This document shows, piece by piece, positions 19,099 through 28,185 of a DNA stretch of 64,000 bases. The position numbers were made by a program, and so were the translations under genes. Positions within the stretch are counted from its first letter, which is position 1, and every line of letters starts with the position of its first letter. The DNA lies in contig JAIRKE010000001.1 of assembly GCA_031260295.1 (NCBI GenBank), forward strand, positions 186,001 through 250,000, given 5' to 3'. The stretch is from Azonexus sp. GTDB lineage: Bacteria; Pseudomonadota; Gammaproteobacteria; Burkholderiales; Rhodocyclaceae. The notes below the pieces were generated by a model. That model did no database searches. It saw nothing but the letters and a program-made list of their open reading frames with translations, and had not been told where the DNA came from.

Positions 19099-19839
19099 TC
19101 AGGAAGCCAGCTTGTTACGACGCCGGATGCCCACGGCGGCGAGGAGGGCGGCGCTGGCAAGCGCCAGGCTTCCCGGCTCCGGGACATTGCTGCTGCCACC
19201 ACCGCATTGCCCCAAGGCGCAAGGCGAAGCGGGCATCATGGGCATGGGGGGGTCGCCGACGTTAAGAGGGGCATAGAGCCATGAGGTTTGGTAAGGCGCA
19301 TCGGTCGCACCATAACTGGCGGTGAATCCGAATGGGCTGCCTCCATCAACAATTTCACCAGGGGCTAAATAATTGCCCGGAGTAATAGCACTCATACCCG
19401 TACACCATTCCCCACCCCAAACGCAGTATCCGTACCAATGGATCACCTCGGTAACGCCTGCGAATGGCGAATTCGACCAGTCGGGGTCGGTCATCCAGGC
19501 CGCGACACCGGTCCATCCGGTATCGGGATTGGCGACGCCGATCTTAGCGATCTCGTAGTCCCACCCCCACGGAGATGTAATGTTTGTGATCCCCATATCG
19601 GCATAATAGGGAAGCTCGAAATCGATGATAAAGGGTGCGGCACTCCAATCCTCGTCCCCATTCCCGTTCCAGTAGCTGTCGTTATAAACCCCGAAGGCAT
19701 ACTGGTAACTTCCGCCAACCTGGGTAACTTCACCGGTCACGTGGTCCAGTTGTATCCATTCAGCCTGCGCCTGGGGGGCGCACAGAGCAGCCAGCGAGAA
19801 AACGCCGGCCAGCGCGGCAGTATGCTGTTTCGTTATCAT
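19099..19839 (-). CDS. PEP-CTERM sorting-domain protein
   Basis: A 246-residue secreted protein. It has an N-terminal signal peptide ending in AQAEW. At the C-terminus it has the exosortase sorting signal VPEPGS, then a hydrophobic helix and the basic tail RRRNK. Such proteins are processed by exosortase and displayed on the surface or put into the extracellular matrix. The middle is rich in aromatic and acidic residues with a Cys pair (CVWGGEWC) and matches nothing I know. The ATG at 19839 has an ideal ribosome binding site, AGGAGGTGTC. A sigma-54 promoter lies just upstream and a strong terminator downstream, so it is a single-gene transcript. No exosortase gene is in the window. Confidence 0.88.
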   Translation of the reverse strand: MITKQHTAALAGVFSLAALCAPQAQAEWIQLDHVTGEVTQVGGSYQYAFGVYNDSYWNGNGDEDWSAAPFIIDFELPYYADMGITNITSPWGWDYEIAKIGVANPDTGWTGVAAWMTDPDWSNSPFAGVTEVIHWYGYCVWGGEWCTGMSAITPGNYLAPGEIVDGGSPFGFTASYGATDAPYQTSWLYAPLNVGDPPMPMMPASPCALGQCGGGSSNVPEPGSLALASAALLAAVGIRRRNKLAS

Positions 19840-19867
19840 GACACCTCCTGTTAAAACCTTTATGGCA

Positions 19868-19883
19868 TGCAAACCATATGCCA
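19868..19883 (-). promoter_or_regulatory. Sigma-54 (-24/-12) promoter of the PEP-CTERM gene
   Basis: On the minus strand TGGCATATGGTTTGCA matches the RpoN consensus TGGCAC-N5-TTGCW, with GG and GC at the required spacing. Transcription would start about 18 bases before the start codon. PEP-CTERM genes are known to be controlled by the PrsK/PrsR pair with RpoN. Confidence 0.8.
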
Positions 19884-20219
19884 TATCCAAAATAGATAAC
19901 AAAAACATATGGTTGATAGACTTCATGGCTGTATGGCGCATGGGCTGTGTAAAATTTTCCGACAGTCTCTGCTGGAACATAGCCTCTTCCCAATCCCGCA
20001 CTACCCTTCGACCCGGAACGGCCGTTGACTGACTAATCAGCGGTTTCAGCTAACTGCTGAGCTACTGCAGCAGATATTGTCCGAGGTAGAACTTGAAGCG
20101 TTGGACCGGCGTTTCCTCGAGGAGGAAGGATCTGCTACTCAACGGCAAGATCAACAAGCCGCTGGTCAACGAGTGCCGGCGGGTGTGAAGGTGGCATCCG
20201 CGTCACAGTTTTTTGCGCT
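19884..20219. other. Intergenic stretch, no intact gene
   Basis: The region holds the upstream part of the PEP-CTERM promoter. At 20090-20190 there is a coding-like relic (plus-strand reading KDLLLNGKINKPLVNE then a stop) with no start and no family I recognise. An enhancer site for a sigma-54 activator could lie here, but I could not identify one. Confidence 0.4.
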
Positions 20220-22946
20220 TCAGCGGTTCAGGTAGATCGCCAGGCGGCTGCGGCGGATGGCTAGTTTTTCCAGTTCGGCGACGACGAACACCAGTAGGCC
20301 AGCCCCAGCCACCTTGAGCCATTCGAGCGGACTCAGGTCGGTCGAGCCGAACACGGCCTGCATCGCCGGCAGGTGGGTGTAGGCGAATTGCAACGGCAGG
20401 CAGACGGCGATGGCCAGCAGGACGGCGCGGTTGCCGGTCAGGCCGTCACGGTTGAGCACCGAAGCGAAGATGAAGCGGCTGTTCAGCAGGTAGAACATTT
20501 CCGCTGCGACTACGGCATTGACGGCCATCGTACGTGCTGTTTCGATGCTCGTGCCGTTGTGCAGCTCCCACAGAAACAGCCCAAGTGCACCGGTCATCAT
20601 CAGTACCGAGACCAGCACCACGCGCCAAATGAAGAAGCCGGACAGCAACGCTGTGCCGGGCGGGCGCGGACGGCGGCTCATGATGCCGCGCTCGGCGGGC
20701 TCGAAGGCCAGGGCCAGCCCGAGCGTGCTAGAGGTGACCATGTTGATCCACAGCACCTGGGCCGGCGTCAATGGCAGGGCCAGTTCGAAGAGGATGGCGG
20801 CGATCACGACCAGACCCTCGCCGCCGTTGGTCGGCAGCATGAAGAGGATGAATTTCTTCAGGTTGTCGTACACGGCACGGCCTTCGCGCACCGCCGCCGC
20901 GATGGTGGCGAAATTGTCGTCGGCCAGCACCATGTCGGCGGCCTCCTTGGCTGCTTCAGTACCCTTGCCGCCCATCGCCACGCCAACGTCGGCGCGCTTG
21001 AGGGCAGGGGCGTCGTTGACGCCGTCGCCGGTCATCGCCACTACCTGACCGTCGTTTTGTAGCGCCTCGACCAATCGCAGCTTATGCTCCGGGCTGGCCC
21101 GGGCGAACACGTCTACTTCCCAGGCCACGCGGCGCAAGGCGGCGTCGTCCATCAGCCCGATCTCGGCACCGGTGATGGCCGGCTTGCCGACGCCGATGGC
21201 CAATTGCGCGCCGATGGCGCGCGCCGTCTCGGCATGGTCGCCGGTGATCATCTTGACCCGGATGCCGGCGCGGTGGCACTCGCCGACGGCGCGCACGGCT
21301 TCCTCGCGCGGCGGGTCGACGATGCCGGCCAAGGCCAGCATGACATAGCCGGATTCCGTATCGGCGAAGTCCAGCCACGGCCCTTGCGGCGCGGCCTGCT
21401 TGTAGGCCAGGGCCAGCACCCGCAGTCCCTGGGCGGCGGTGTCGGTGGCCATGCGCCGCCAGGTGTCGACATCGAGCGGCCGTTCGCCATCGTGTTCCAA
21501 CTGCCGGGGGCACATGTCGAGGATGCGCTCCGGCGCGCCCTTGACGAACAGCCACGGCGCGTTGTCGCCGTCGGTATGGTGGGTAGCCATGAAGCGGTGC
21601 TGCGATTCGAAGGGAATGGCGTCGAGCCGCGGCCAGGTTTCGCTGCCCAGGTGCCGGGTAAAGCCGGTCTTGGCCCCGAGGACCAGCAGCGCGCCCTCGG
21701 TCGGATCGCCCTCGACGCGCCACGAGCCGTTCTCCTCGCGCAAGCGGGCGTCGTTGCACAGCACGCCGGCGCGGATCGCCAGCCGCAATGCTGGGTAATG
21801 CTCGGGGTCGACGATGCGGCCGTCGATGCTCAGATTGCCGACCGGGGCATAACCGACGCCGCCGACGTCGAACACATGATTGCTACAGACGATGCGCTGC
21901 ACCGTCATCTCGTTGCGGGTCAAGGTGCCGGTCTTGTCGGAGCAGATCACCGTCACCGAACCGAGCGCCTCAACGGCCGGTAGGCGGCGGACGATGGCGT
22001 GGCGGCGGGCCATGCGCTGCACGCCGAGCGCCAGGGTGACGGTCATGATCGCCGGCAGGCCCTCGGGAATCGCTGAGGCGGCTAGCGCCACAACCATCAT
22101 GAACATTTCCGTCGGCGCATGTCCGCGCCAGACCGTGCCGAGCAAGAAGGTAGCGGCCGAGATGCCGAGGATGGCGATACCCAGGAAGCGGCCGAAGCGG
22201 TCGATCTGGCGCAGTAGGGGCGTCGTCAGATGCTGGATGCCGGACAGCATCTGGTTGATCCGGCCCAGCTCGGTCGCTGCGCCGGTCGCTACGACGAAGC
22301 CGGCGGCCTGGCCGTAAACCACCAGCGTGCCCGAATAGGCCATGCCGAAGCGATCGGCCAGCGGCGCGTCGGCAGCGACAACGGTAGCGGACTTCTCGAC
22401 CGGCAGCGATTCGCCGGTCAGGGCGGCTTCCTCGACACGCAATTCCTTGACCGCGACCAGGCGCAGATCGGCCGGCACCCGGTCGCCGGAAGTCAGCACG
22501 ACGCGGTCACCCGGCACCAGGTCGGCGGCGTCGATTTCCCGTCGGTGTCCGTCGCGAATTACCGTGGCGCGCGGCGACAGCATGGCGCGGATAGCGTCGA
22601 GCGCCGATTCAGCCTTGCCTTCCTGGATAAAGCCGATGACGGCGTTGATCACCACCGCTGCCATCAGCACGCCGGTGTCGATCCAGTGCCCGAGCAAGGC
22701 AGTGATCACGGCGGCTCCCATCATCACGTACAGCAGAATGTTATGGAACTGCCCGAGCAAGCGCCGCAGCGGGCCGCGCCGTTGCGGTGGCGCCAGCCGG
22801 TTCGGCCCGTGCCGCGCCAAGCGATGGCGGGCTTCGTCGTCGCTCAAGCCGTTCGTTCCGGTTTGCAACAACTGCTCGACCTCGGCCGCGGTCCGGGTGT
22901 GCCAAGGCGGGGTTGGCGGATGATCGACGGTCGCGCGCTTGCTCAT
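20220..22946 (-). CDS. P-type cation-transporting ATPase (P2 type)
   Basis: A 908-residue P-type ATPase. It has the N-terminal cation-ATPase domain, the TGES actuator motif, the phosphorylation site CSDKTGTLTRNEM, the ATP-binding KGAPERIL and the hinge MTGDGVNDAPALK, with ten predicted helices. Helix 4 has AIPEGLPAI. Helix 6 reads NMVTSSTLGLALAFEP, where calcium pumps have NLVTDG, so the calcium-ligand Asp is missing. The transported ion may be Mg2+, Na+, Mn2+ or H+. It stands alone with no partner genes nearby. Confidence 0.9.
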   Translation of the reverse strand: MSKRATVDHPPTPPWHTRTAAEVEQLLQTGTNGLSDDEARHRLARHGPNRLAPPQRRGPLRRLLGQFHNILLYVMMGAAVITALLGHWIDTGVLMAAVVINAVIGFIQEGKAESALDAIRAMLSPRATVIRDGHRREIDAADLVPGDRVVLTSGDRVPADLRLVAVKELRVEEAALTGESLPVEKSATVVAADAPLADRFGMAYSGTLVVYGQAAGFVVATGAATELGRINQMLSGIQHLTTPLLRQIDRFGRFLGIAILGISAATFLLGTVWRGHAPTEMFMMVVALAASAIPEGLPAIMTVTLALGVQRMARRHAIVRRLPAVEALGSVTVICSDKTGTLTRNEMTVQRIVCSNHVFDVGGVGYAPVGNLSIDGRIVDPEHYPALRLAIRAGVLCNDARLREENGSWRVEGDPTEGALLVLGAKTGFTRHLGSETWPRLDAIPFESQHRFMATHHTDGDNAPWLFVKGAPERILDMCPRQLEHDGERPLDVDTWRRMATDTAAQGLRVLALAYKQAAPQGPWLDFADTESGYVMLALAGIVDPPREEAVRAVGECHRAGIRVKMITGDHAETARAIGAQLAIGVGKPAITGAEIGLMDDAALRRVAWEVDVFARASPEHKLRLVEALQNDGQVVAMTGDGVNDAPALKRADVGVAMGGKGTEAAKEAADMVLADDNFATIAAAVREGRAVYDNLKKFILFMLPTNGGEGLVVIAAILFELALPLTPAQVLWINMVTSSTLGLALAFEPAERGIMSRRPRPPGTALLSGFFIWRVVLVSVLMMTGALGLFLWELHNGTSIETARTMAVNAVVAAEMFYLLNSRFIFASVLNRDGLTGNRAVLLAIAVCLPLQFAYTHLPAMQAVFGSTDLSPLEWLKVAGAGLLVFVVAELEKLAIRRSRLAIYLNR

Positions 22947-23092
22947 GATGGGCCTTGTCGTCGTGATGGGCGGGCCGGAAGCCGGCTCAGGACCGGCGGC
23001 AGACGATCTGATCAGATTCTACCGCCGCCCGCCGCTTCATCCAAACGCCGCGCCGCGCGGGAAGAAGCGCCAGAGCGGAGGAGGGAACAGCT

Positions 23093-23123
23093 CCTTCCCC
23101 TGTCTCATCGGAGACGGGGAAGG
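23093..23123. repeat. REP-like palindrome
   Basis: CCTTCCCC and GTCTC pair with GAGAC and GGGGAAGG around an ATCG loop, giving 13 bp of stem with one bulge. The outer arm resembles the palindromes around the DUF559 gene at 32847-33365. The rest of the 312-base gap 22947-23258 shows nothing else. Confidence 0.55.
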
Positions 23124-23258
23124 TCACTCAGACAGGGTTTCGATGTGGGTGATGGCGGTGCCATGGTTTGGTCATTGGCGAGGATATTGCCGGTGGCTTG
23201 CATGCCGCAAAGAAGTTTCGGCTTGCTCTGGCAGTCCCGCTTTGGCGGAGGGTTACGA

Positions 23259-24479
23259 CTAAAGCACAGTTAACTCTAATAAACTGTTTCTCATTTTTAT
23301 CAACTCCGATTCTGTGTACTTCTGTGAGATGCTATTGGCTTCTTCGAGAATTCTGACGGCACTTTTATCTATTTCTAAACCAAAAATTTTGTGAATATAA
23401 ATAAAATACGTATCTTCCATGTCGACTAATAACTTGTTCTCAGAAAATATTTCGTTATGTTCTTTTAAGTATACAAATTTTATTAGAAAATTATTCACGA
23501 TACCTGAAAGAGCATATCGCAGTGCTGACATGTTTTGTCTCTCTGTGTTGATCTTATCGTATGAATTCTTATCGAATCCATAGCCCGAGATTTCTTTACA
23601 ATAAAATTGACAAGCCGTTTTCCACCAAGCATACATCCCTGATAACTGCCCTTGAAATGACTGCATTGTATTCAATCCTAGAACAGAAAACTGATACAAG
23701 TCGGAATTGGTTGCACCTCTTATAAGATGTCTAAAACTCTTTGATGTTTCCACAGTGGCAACATAATCACAAATAATTTCTTCTAGAAATACATGCCCTT
23801 GATCTATCATTGTCATTGCCCCGTCTATAAGGCTTTCTGGTACATGATCAATTCTGCCTGGACTATAGAAATCTCGATCGTCGCCTATATATTCCTTGAT
23901 TTTTCCTATGATATATTTGAATCTGTCTAAGCACTTGAAAAACTCATCTGGTCTTAGTTTATTCTCAATATGTTGCAGCTCATGAGTGAGGCAGAAGTGT
24001 TTAGAATAACGCAATATAATATTTAAAAAATCGCTGTACGAATCAGTATTAACAGCTACAGAAAAATGTTTAGAAGATAATCTGCGACATTCTTTCGCAA
24101 GGACGTATGAAATATGGGGGTATTCACTCAGCTTTAGAGATAAAAAATAGTACATATCGCCCATAATGACATTTTTACAATTATTGATTAAAGATGCATC
24201 TGCGCCTTCCTTCCTTATTGCGTTTAGCAAATAATAGTGCGTTAAGTAGTTCTGAAATAGCATCCAGTAGTGCTCATCCCATATCAAATATTCTTTACTT
24301 CTGAATGAAACAATTTCTGGGAAAAAGTAATTGCTGCATACAGTTACCATCTCAACATCTTTAGCTTCTAGTGCAACCCTTTGAATTAAGTCATCAATCT
24401 TGGTGAAGCTGTTGTTACTCATTTCCTTTATAAGGAACTTTCTATTAAGCGACAGGAAATCATGGATCGCATTAATCAT
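23259..24479 (-). CDS. Putative HExxH metallopeptidase in an AT-rich islet
   Basis: A 406-residue protein of no named family that I recognise. Residues 166-170 read HELQH, a zinc-peptidase HExxH motif. The segment LEEIICDYVA, about 63 residues later, could supply the third zinc ligand Glu and a supporting Asp, as in gluzincins. The rest is mainly helical, with many aromatic and Lys/Ile residues. Base composition is strongly AT-rich against a GC-rich chromosome, which points to recent transfer. The ATG at 24479 overlaps the stop of the preceding small gene by 8 bases; a GTG at 24488 is possible. It probably acts with that small protein. Enzyme activity is inferred only from the motif. Confidence 0.62.
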   Translation of the reverse strand: MINAIHDFLSLNRKFLIKEMSNNSFTKIDDLIQRVALEAKDVEMVTVCSNYFFPEIVSFRSKEYLIWDEHYWMLFQNYLTHYYLLNAIRKEGADASLINNCKNVIMGDMYYFLSLKLSEYPHISYVLAKECRRLSSKHFSVAVNTDSYSDFLNIILRYSKHFCLTHELQHIENKLRPDEFFKCLDRFKYIIGKIKEYIGDDRDFYSPGRIDHVPESLIDGAMTMIDQGHVFLEEIICDYVATVETSKSFRHLIRGATNSDLYQFSVLGLNTMQSFQGQLSGMYAWWKTACQFYCKEISGYGFDKNSYDKINTERQNMSALRYALSGIVNNFLIKFVYLKEHNEIFSENKLLVDMEDTYFIYIHKIFGLEIDKSAVRILEEANSISQKYTESELIKMRNSLLELTVL

Positions 24480-24774
24480 TCGTGTCACACAGATTTTTTA
24501 AAACGTCTACTATCTCGTTTTTGCTATACCCTTCAATGATAATATTTCCTTTTTTTGTAATAAGTATTCTGCCTTTGTCTTTTTTTTCGCAAAGATGAGT
24601 AAGGACAAAATCTATTGCCTGAATTGATAATGCAATTAAAGGCACCACTACCGTGATTGTCTGCCCTATGCCATCAAATCCCGAGCTTTCAATGACTTCA
24701 TAATTAGAAAAGCTGCTTTTAACAGAATCAAGAAACTCTGTATCCTCTTTACTGCAAGACATTATCAATTCCAT
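24472..24774 (-). CDS. Small EACC1-like protein with one hydrophobic segment
   Basis: A 100-residue protein with a soluble N-terminal part, a hydrophobic helix at about residues 38-60 (TVVVPLIALSIQAIDFVL), then a basic turn and a short strand-strand-helix tail (RILITKKGNIIIEGYS). This layout resembles EACC1, a constant small component described in bacterial NTP-dependent conflict systems, where it accompanies effector peptidases. The match is by architecture from memory, not by alignment. The ATG at 24774 has AGGAGAG upstream. It is AT-rich like its partner and overlaps the peptidase gene, so the two form one unit. Confidence 0.58.
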   Translation of the reverse strand: MELIMSCSKEDTEFLDSVKSSFSNYEVIESSGFDGIGQTITVVVPLIALSIQAIDFVLTHLCEKKDKGRILITKKGNIIIEGYSKNEIVDVLKNLCDTND

Positions 24775-24885
24775 CAAGTCTCTCCTCGGCTAAATTTCAA
24801 AAAAATTTGTTCACGTGTTGAGGAGCCATGCGGAAAAATCAACCTTCGTAGCAGTGACCTTTCAACAAGGCTAGCTCAAGCACGA

Positions 24886-25106
24886 TTAGCAATTATCAGT
24901 GCTATTGGGGTCAGCTTCGGATTGTATTTCAATGGCGAGAAACAAGCCTGCCATGTCCTCGTCGTCAGTAACGTACAAGCTGCCTTGAGCGCGGCGGAAG
25001 CCATGTTCGCCCAGTACTGCACCAATCTCGGTATATGCCTGTGTTAGCCTTTCGGGTGGTATTTCTCGGCATCGGCTACCACCAAGTCAAAAGCTACGGC
25101 GTACAT
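24886..25106 (-). pseudogene. vapD: VapD-like toxin, frameshifted and truncated
   Basis: The reading frame starts MYAVAFDLVVADAEKYHPKG and then hits TAA. With one base restored it continues QAYTEIGAVLGEHGF and GSLYVTDDEDMAGLFLAI, a clear match to VapD, a Cas2-like endoribonuclease toxin. After LFLAI the normal C-terminal third is replaced by unrelated sequence and a stop. There is thus one frameshift plus one truncation, so it is very probably inactive. Its ATG overlaps the stop of the upstream partner as TAATG. Confidence 0.82.
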
Positions 25107-25306
25107 TATTGCGCCTCTGGGTCATCATTCAGGCGCCTCCAGCGGTACTCTGTTTTCTCGCCGGTTTCGATCATCGTGACTTCGATCATCCAGTCTCCGT
25201 CATCGAGTTGGCGCAAGGCTTGCCCTACCTCATATTTTGGTCCGAATGGCCCGAAGCTCTTGATTTTCCCGATTGGAATGGCTGGTGTTCTGGTGGCTAC
25301 TTGCAT
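25106..25306 (-). CDS. DUF5397-like small protein, probable VapD partner
   Basis: A 66-residue protein resembling DUF5397 (KIKSFGPFGPKYEVG, later ETGEKTEYRWRRL). Its stop overlaps the VapD start, the arrangement of an antitoxin-toxin pair, so I infer that it was the antitoxin or autoregulator. The ATG at 25306 has GAGGAGAAACGTC upstream. It is intact although the toxin is broken. Confidence 0.6.
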   Translation of the reverse strand: MQVATRTPAIPIGKIKSFGPFGPKYEVGQALRQLDDGDWMIEVTMIETGEKTEYRWRRLNDDPEAQ

Positions 25307-25642
25307 GACGTTTCTCCTCGGTCTGCCTTGAGTGTAGCGGGAAAGCCGGTCTGTCGCCAATTTCAATGGGTTGGCCAGGCGAGGACAGGCGAGTTATCTC
25401 AGAATGATGCACAGCACCCGCTACCAGCATGACCGGCAAGACCGACTCATCGGGCGAATCAACCCTGATGGACGCCAAGCTACGACCTGCCACCGCAGCA
25501 AGGGGGAAATGTAAGCACTTGATCAGAATCCGGCCAAGTCATTGGCGGATTGTCATAAGCAAATAGACAATCATTCTTTCGGCGGTGCGGCTGACCTCGC
25601 CTAGACTCCGTTCCATCCGAAACGAATTCAGCGGAGTACCCC
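25307..25642. other. Intergenic region upstream of the sulfate-binding gene
   Basis: No convincing gene is seen. The last 100 bases hold an AT-richer stretch (TTGTCATAAGCAAATAGAC near 25550-25570) that is a plausible promoter or CysB-type control region for the sulfate-binding protein. I could not define the boxes with certainty. Confidence 0.35.
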
Positions 25643-26650
25643 ATGAAAGTCAAAGCCATCCTCGGCGGCCTGCTGGCTGCTTCCCTGGTCGGCGGTCAGG
25701 CGCTGGCCGCCGACATAACCCTGCTCAACGTCTCCTACGATCCGACTCGTGAGCTATACCAGGATTACAATGCCGCCTTCGCCAAGTACTGGAAGGCGAA
25801 GACAGGCGACAACGTGACCGTCAGGCAGTCGCATGGCGGCTCCGGCAAGCAGGCGCGGGCCGTCATCGATGGCCTGGATGCCGATGTGACAACACTGGCG
25901 CTGGCCTACGACATCGACGCCATCGCCGACAGGGGGCTGCTTCCCCTGGATTGGCAGAAGCGCCTGCCGCACAATGCCTCGCCCTATACTTCGACCATCG
26001 TCTTCCTGGTGCGCAAAGGCAACCCGAAGGGCATCAAGGACTGGAACGACCTGGTCAAGCCGGATGTGGCTATCGTCACGCCGAACCCGAAAACTTCCGG
26101 CGGCGCCCGCTGGAATTACCTGGCGGCCTGGGCCTACGCCCTCGAACAGCCGGGCGGCAATGAGACCAAGGCCAAGGAATTCGTCGGCCAGATCTTCCGC
26201 AACGTCAAAGTGCTCGATTCCGGCGCCCGCGGCTCGACCACCACCTTTGTCGAGCGCGGCATCGGCGACGTGCTGCTGGCCTGGGAAAACGAGGCTTATC
26301 TGTCGTTGAAGGAACTGGGCAACAAGTTCGAGATCGTCGTCCCCTCGCTGTCCATCCTCGCCGAACCGCCGGTGGCGCTGGTCGACAAGAGCGTCGACAA
26401 GCATGGCACGCGCAACGTCGCCCAAGCCTATCTCGACTACCTGTACTCGCCGGAAGGCCAGGAAATTGCCGCGCGCAACTTCTACCGGCCGCAGGACGCC
26501 AAGCTGGCGGCCAAGTACGACAAGCAGTTCGTCAAGACCAGGCTGGTGACCATCGACAAGGTCTTCGGCGGCTGGCGCAACGCCCAGAAGACGCATTTCG
26601 CCGACGGCGGCACCTTTGACCAGATCTATCTATCGAGCAGCAAGCGCTAG
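25643..26650 (+). CDS. sbp: Periplasmic sulfate-binding protein
   Basis: A 335-residue ABC-transporter substrate-binding protein of the Sbp/CysP family for sulfate or thiosulfate. It has a clear signal peptide ending ALA-AD, then the typical start [15 protein letters not shown], the segment [15 protein letters not shown] and the C-terminal [14 protein letters not shown]. No cysTWA permease or ATPase genes are next to it, so it must work with components encoded elsewhere. Sulfate is the likeliest ligand. Confidence 0.93.
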   Translation: MKVKAILGGLLAASLVGGQALAADITLLNVSYDPTRELYQDYNAAFAKYWKAKTGDNVTVRQSHGGSGKQARAVIDGLDADVTTLALAYDIDAIADRGLLPLDWQKRLPHNASPYTSTIVFLVRKGNPKGIKDWNDLVKPDVAIVTPNPKTSGGARWNYLAAWAYALEQPGGNETKAKEFVGQIFRNVKVLDSGARGSTTTFVERGIGDVLLAWENEAYLSLKELGNKFEIVVPSLSILAEPPVALVDKSVDKHGTRNVAQAYLDYLYSPEGQEIAARNFYRPQDAKLAAKYDKQFVKTRLVTIDKVFGGWRNAQKTHFADGGTFDQIYLSSSKR

Positions 26651-26748
26651 CGACCGGGCTGGCAAAGCGAGGCGCCGGGCGGCCCCGCTCCATCTGTTAT
26701 ACGGATTATTGCTATGCTCTGCGTCCGATCGTTTTTCGCTAGAGCAAC

Positions 26749-28185
26749 ATGAACAAAATTCTTCCGGTTGTCCTTTCTGGCGGCTCCGGTACACGTCTGT
26801 GGCCGCTGTCGCGGGAAAAATATCCCAAGCAGTTGCTGCCGCTGATCGGCAAGCAGTCGATGCTGCAAGCCACGGTGGCGCGTCTCGATGGGCTGGACGG
26901 TTTGGCCGAACCGCTGCTGGTGTGCAACGAGGAGCATCGTTTCGTCGTTGCCGAGCAGATACGTCTGCTCGGCAAGCATGGGCGGGTGCTGTTGGAGCCG
27001 GTCGGACGCAATACCGCGCCGGCACTGACGCTGGCTGCGTTGTGGGCGAGCAGGCAGGGGGATGACCCGGTGCTGGTGGTGATGCCGGCCGACCACGTGA
27101 TTGTCGACGAAGCGCTGTTCCGCGAGGCGGTGGCGCGCGCCGTGGCGCTGGCCGAGGCGGGCAGGGCGGTGACCTTCGGCATTACGCCGGATTGTCCCGA
27201 GACGGGATACGGCTATATCCAGCAGGGAGCGGCCCTGGCCGGCGACGGCGGCGCGTTTGAACTGGCCCGTTTCGTCGAGAAGCCGGACCGCCAGACGGTG
27301 CAGAAGTATCTCGATGCCGGCGACTTTTTGTGGAACAGCGGCATCTTCGTCATGCGCGCCTCGACCTGGCTGACGGCGCTTGAATTGTGCCGGCCGGATA
27401 TTCTGGCCGCCTGTCGAGCAGCGCTGAAGGGCGGCGAGGATGGCGATTTCGTGCACGTCGATGCGACCGCTTTTGCCCGGTGTCCCGCCGATTCGATCGA
27501 CTACGCGGTGATGGAGCGGCTGACCGGCGCCGCCGCCGGCTTGCCGAAAAGCGCGGTGATTCCGCTGGCGGCGGGCTGGTCCGATGTCGGCGCCTGGGAT
27601 GCCTTGTGGAAAGTCCTGCCCAAGTGTGAAGTCGGCAATGCCTGGCGCGGCGACGTGCTGCTGGAGGGGTGCCGCGACACCCTGGCCATTGCTGAAAACC
27701 GCCTGGTCGCCTGCATCGGGCTGAGCAACATCGTGGTGGTGGAAACCGACGATGCGGTGCTGGTCGCCCACCACGATGCGACCCAGGACGTGAAGAAGGT
27801 CGTCGATCGCCTGAAAAACGAGGGGCGGGCCGTGGCGCAGTGGCACCGCAAGGTCTACCGGCCCTGGGGCTGGTATGACGGTGTCGATGCCGGCGAGCGT
27901 TTCCAGGTCAAGCGCATCGGCGTCAAACCCGGCGCCGCGCTGTCGCTACAGATGCACCACCACCGCGCCGAACACTGGATCGTGGTCAGCGGCACGGCGC
28001 GCGTAACCCGGGGCGACGAAGTGTTCCTGGTCAGCGAGAATCAATCCACCTACATCCCGCTCGGCGTCAAGCATCGCCTGGAAAATCCGGGGATCGTGCC
28101 GCTCGAGATGATCGAGGTGCAGTCCGGCAGCTATCTCGGCGAGGACGACATCGTCCGCTTCGAGGATACCTACGGCCGGCGTTGA
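26749..28185 (+). CDS. manC: Mannose-1-phosphate guanylyltransferase / mannose-6-phosphate isomerase
   Basis: A 478-residue bifunctional type II enzyme making GDP-mannose for exopolysaccharide or LPS. The nucleotidyltransferase domain begins with GGSGTRLWPLSREKYPKQ and has FVEKP in the middle. The C-terminal cupin isomerase domain, from about residue 350, has the metal-binding QMHHHRAEHW. Length matches ManC/AlgA. It stands alone and is convergent with the next gene, with the two stop codons touching. Confidence 0.93.
   Translation: MNKILPVVLSGGSGTRLWPLSREKYPKQLLPLIGKQSMLQATVARLDGLDGLAEPLLVCNEEHRFVVAEQIRLLGKHGRVLLEPVGRNTAPALTLAALWASRQGDDPVLVVMPADHVIVDEALFREAVARAVALAEAGRAVTFGITPDCPETGYGYIQQGAALAGDGGAFELARFVEKPDRQTVQKYLDAGDFLWNSGIFVMRASTWLTALELCRPDILAACRAALKGGEDGDFVHVDATAFARCPADSIDYAVMERLTGAAAGLPKSAVIPLAAGWSDVGAWDALWKVLPKCEVGNAWRGDVLLEGCRDTLAIAENRLVACIGLSNIVVVETDDAVLVAHHDATQDVKKVVDRLKNEGRAVAQWHRKVYRPWGWYDGVDAGERFQVKRIGVKPGAALSLQMHHHRAEHWIVVSGTARVTRGDEVFLVSENQSTYIPLGVKHRLENPGIVPLEMIEVQSGSYLGEDDIVRFEDTYGRR

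Noticed and set aside
20090-20190. Possible gene ending KINKPLVNE
   Set aside because: No start codon with ribosome site, stops close upstream and no recognised family. Kept only as a note.
25400-25500. Plus-strand segment reading like RLIGRINPDG, resembling RHS-type repeats
   Set aside because: Only one short match, no flanking repeats and no start. Chance similarity is likely.
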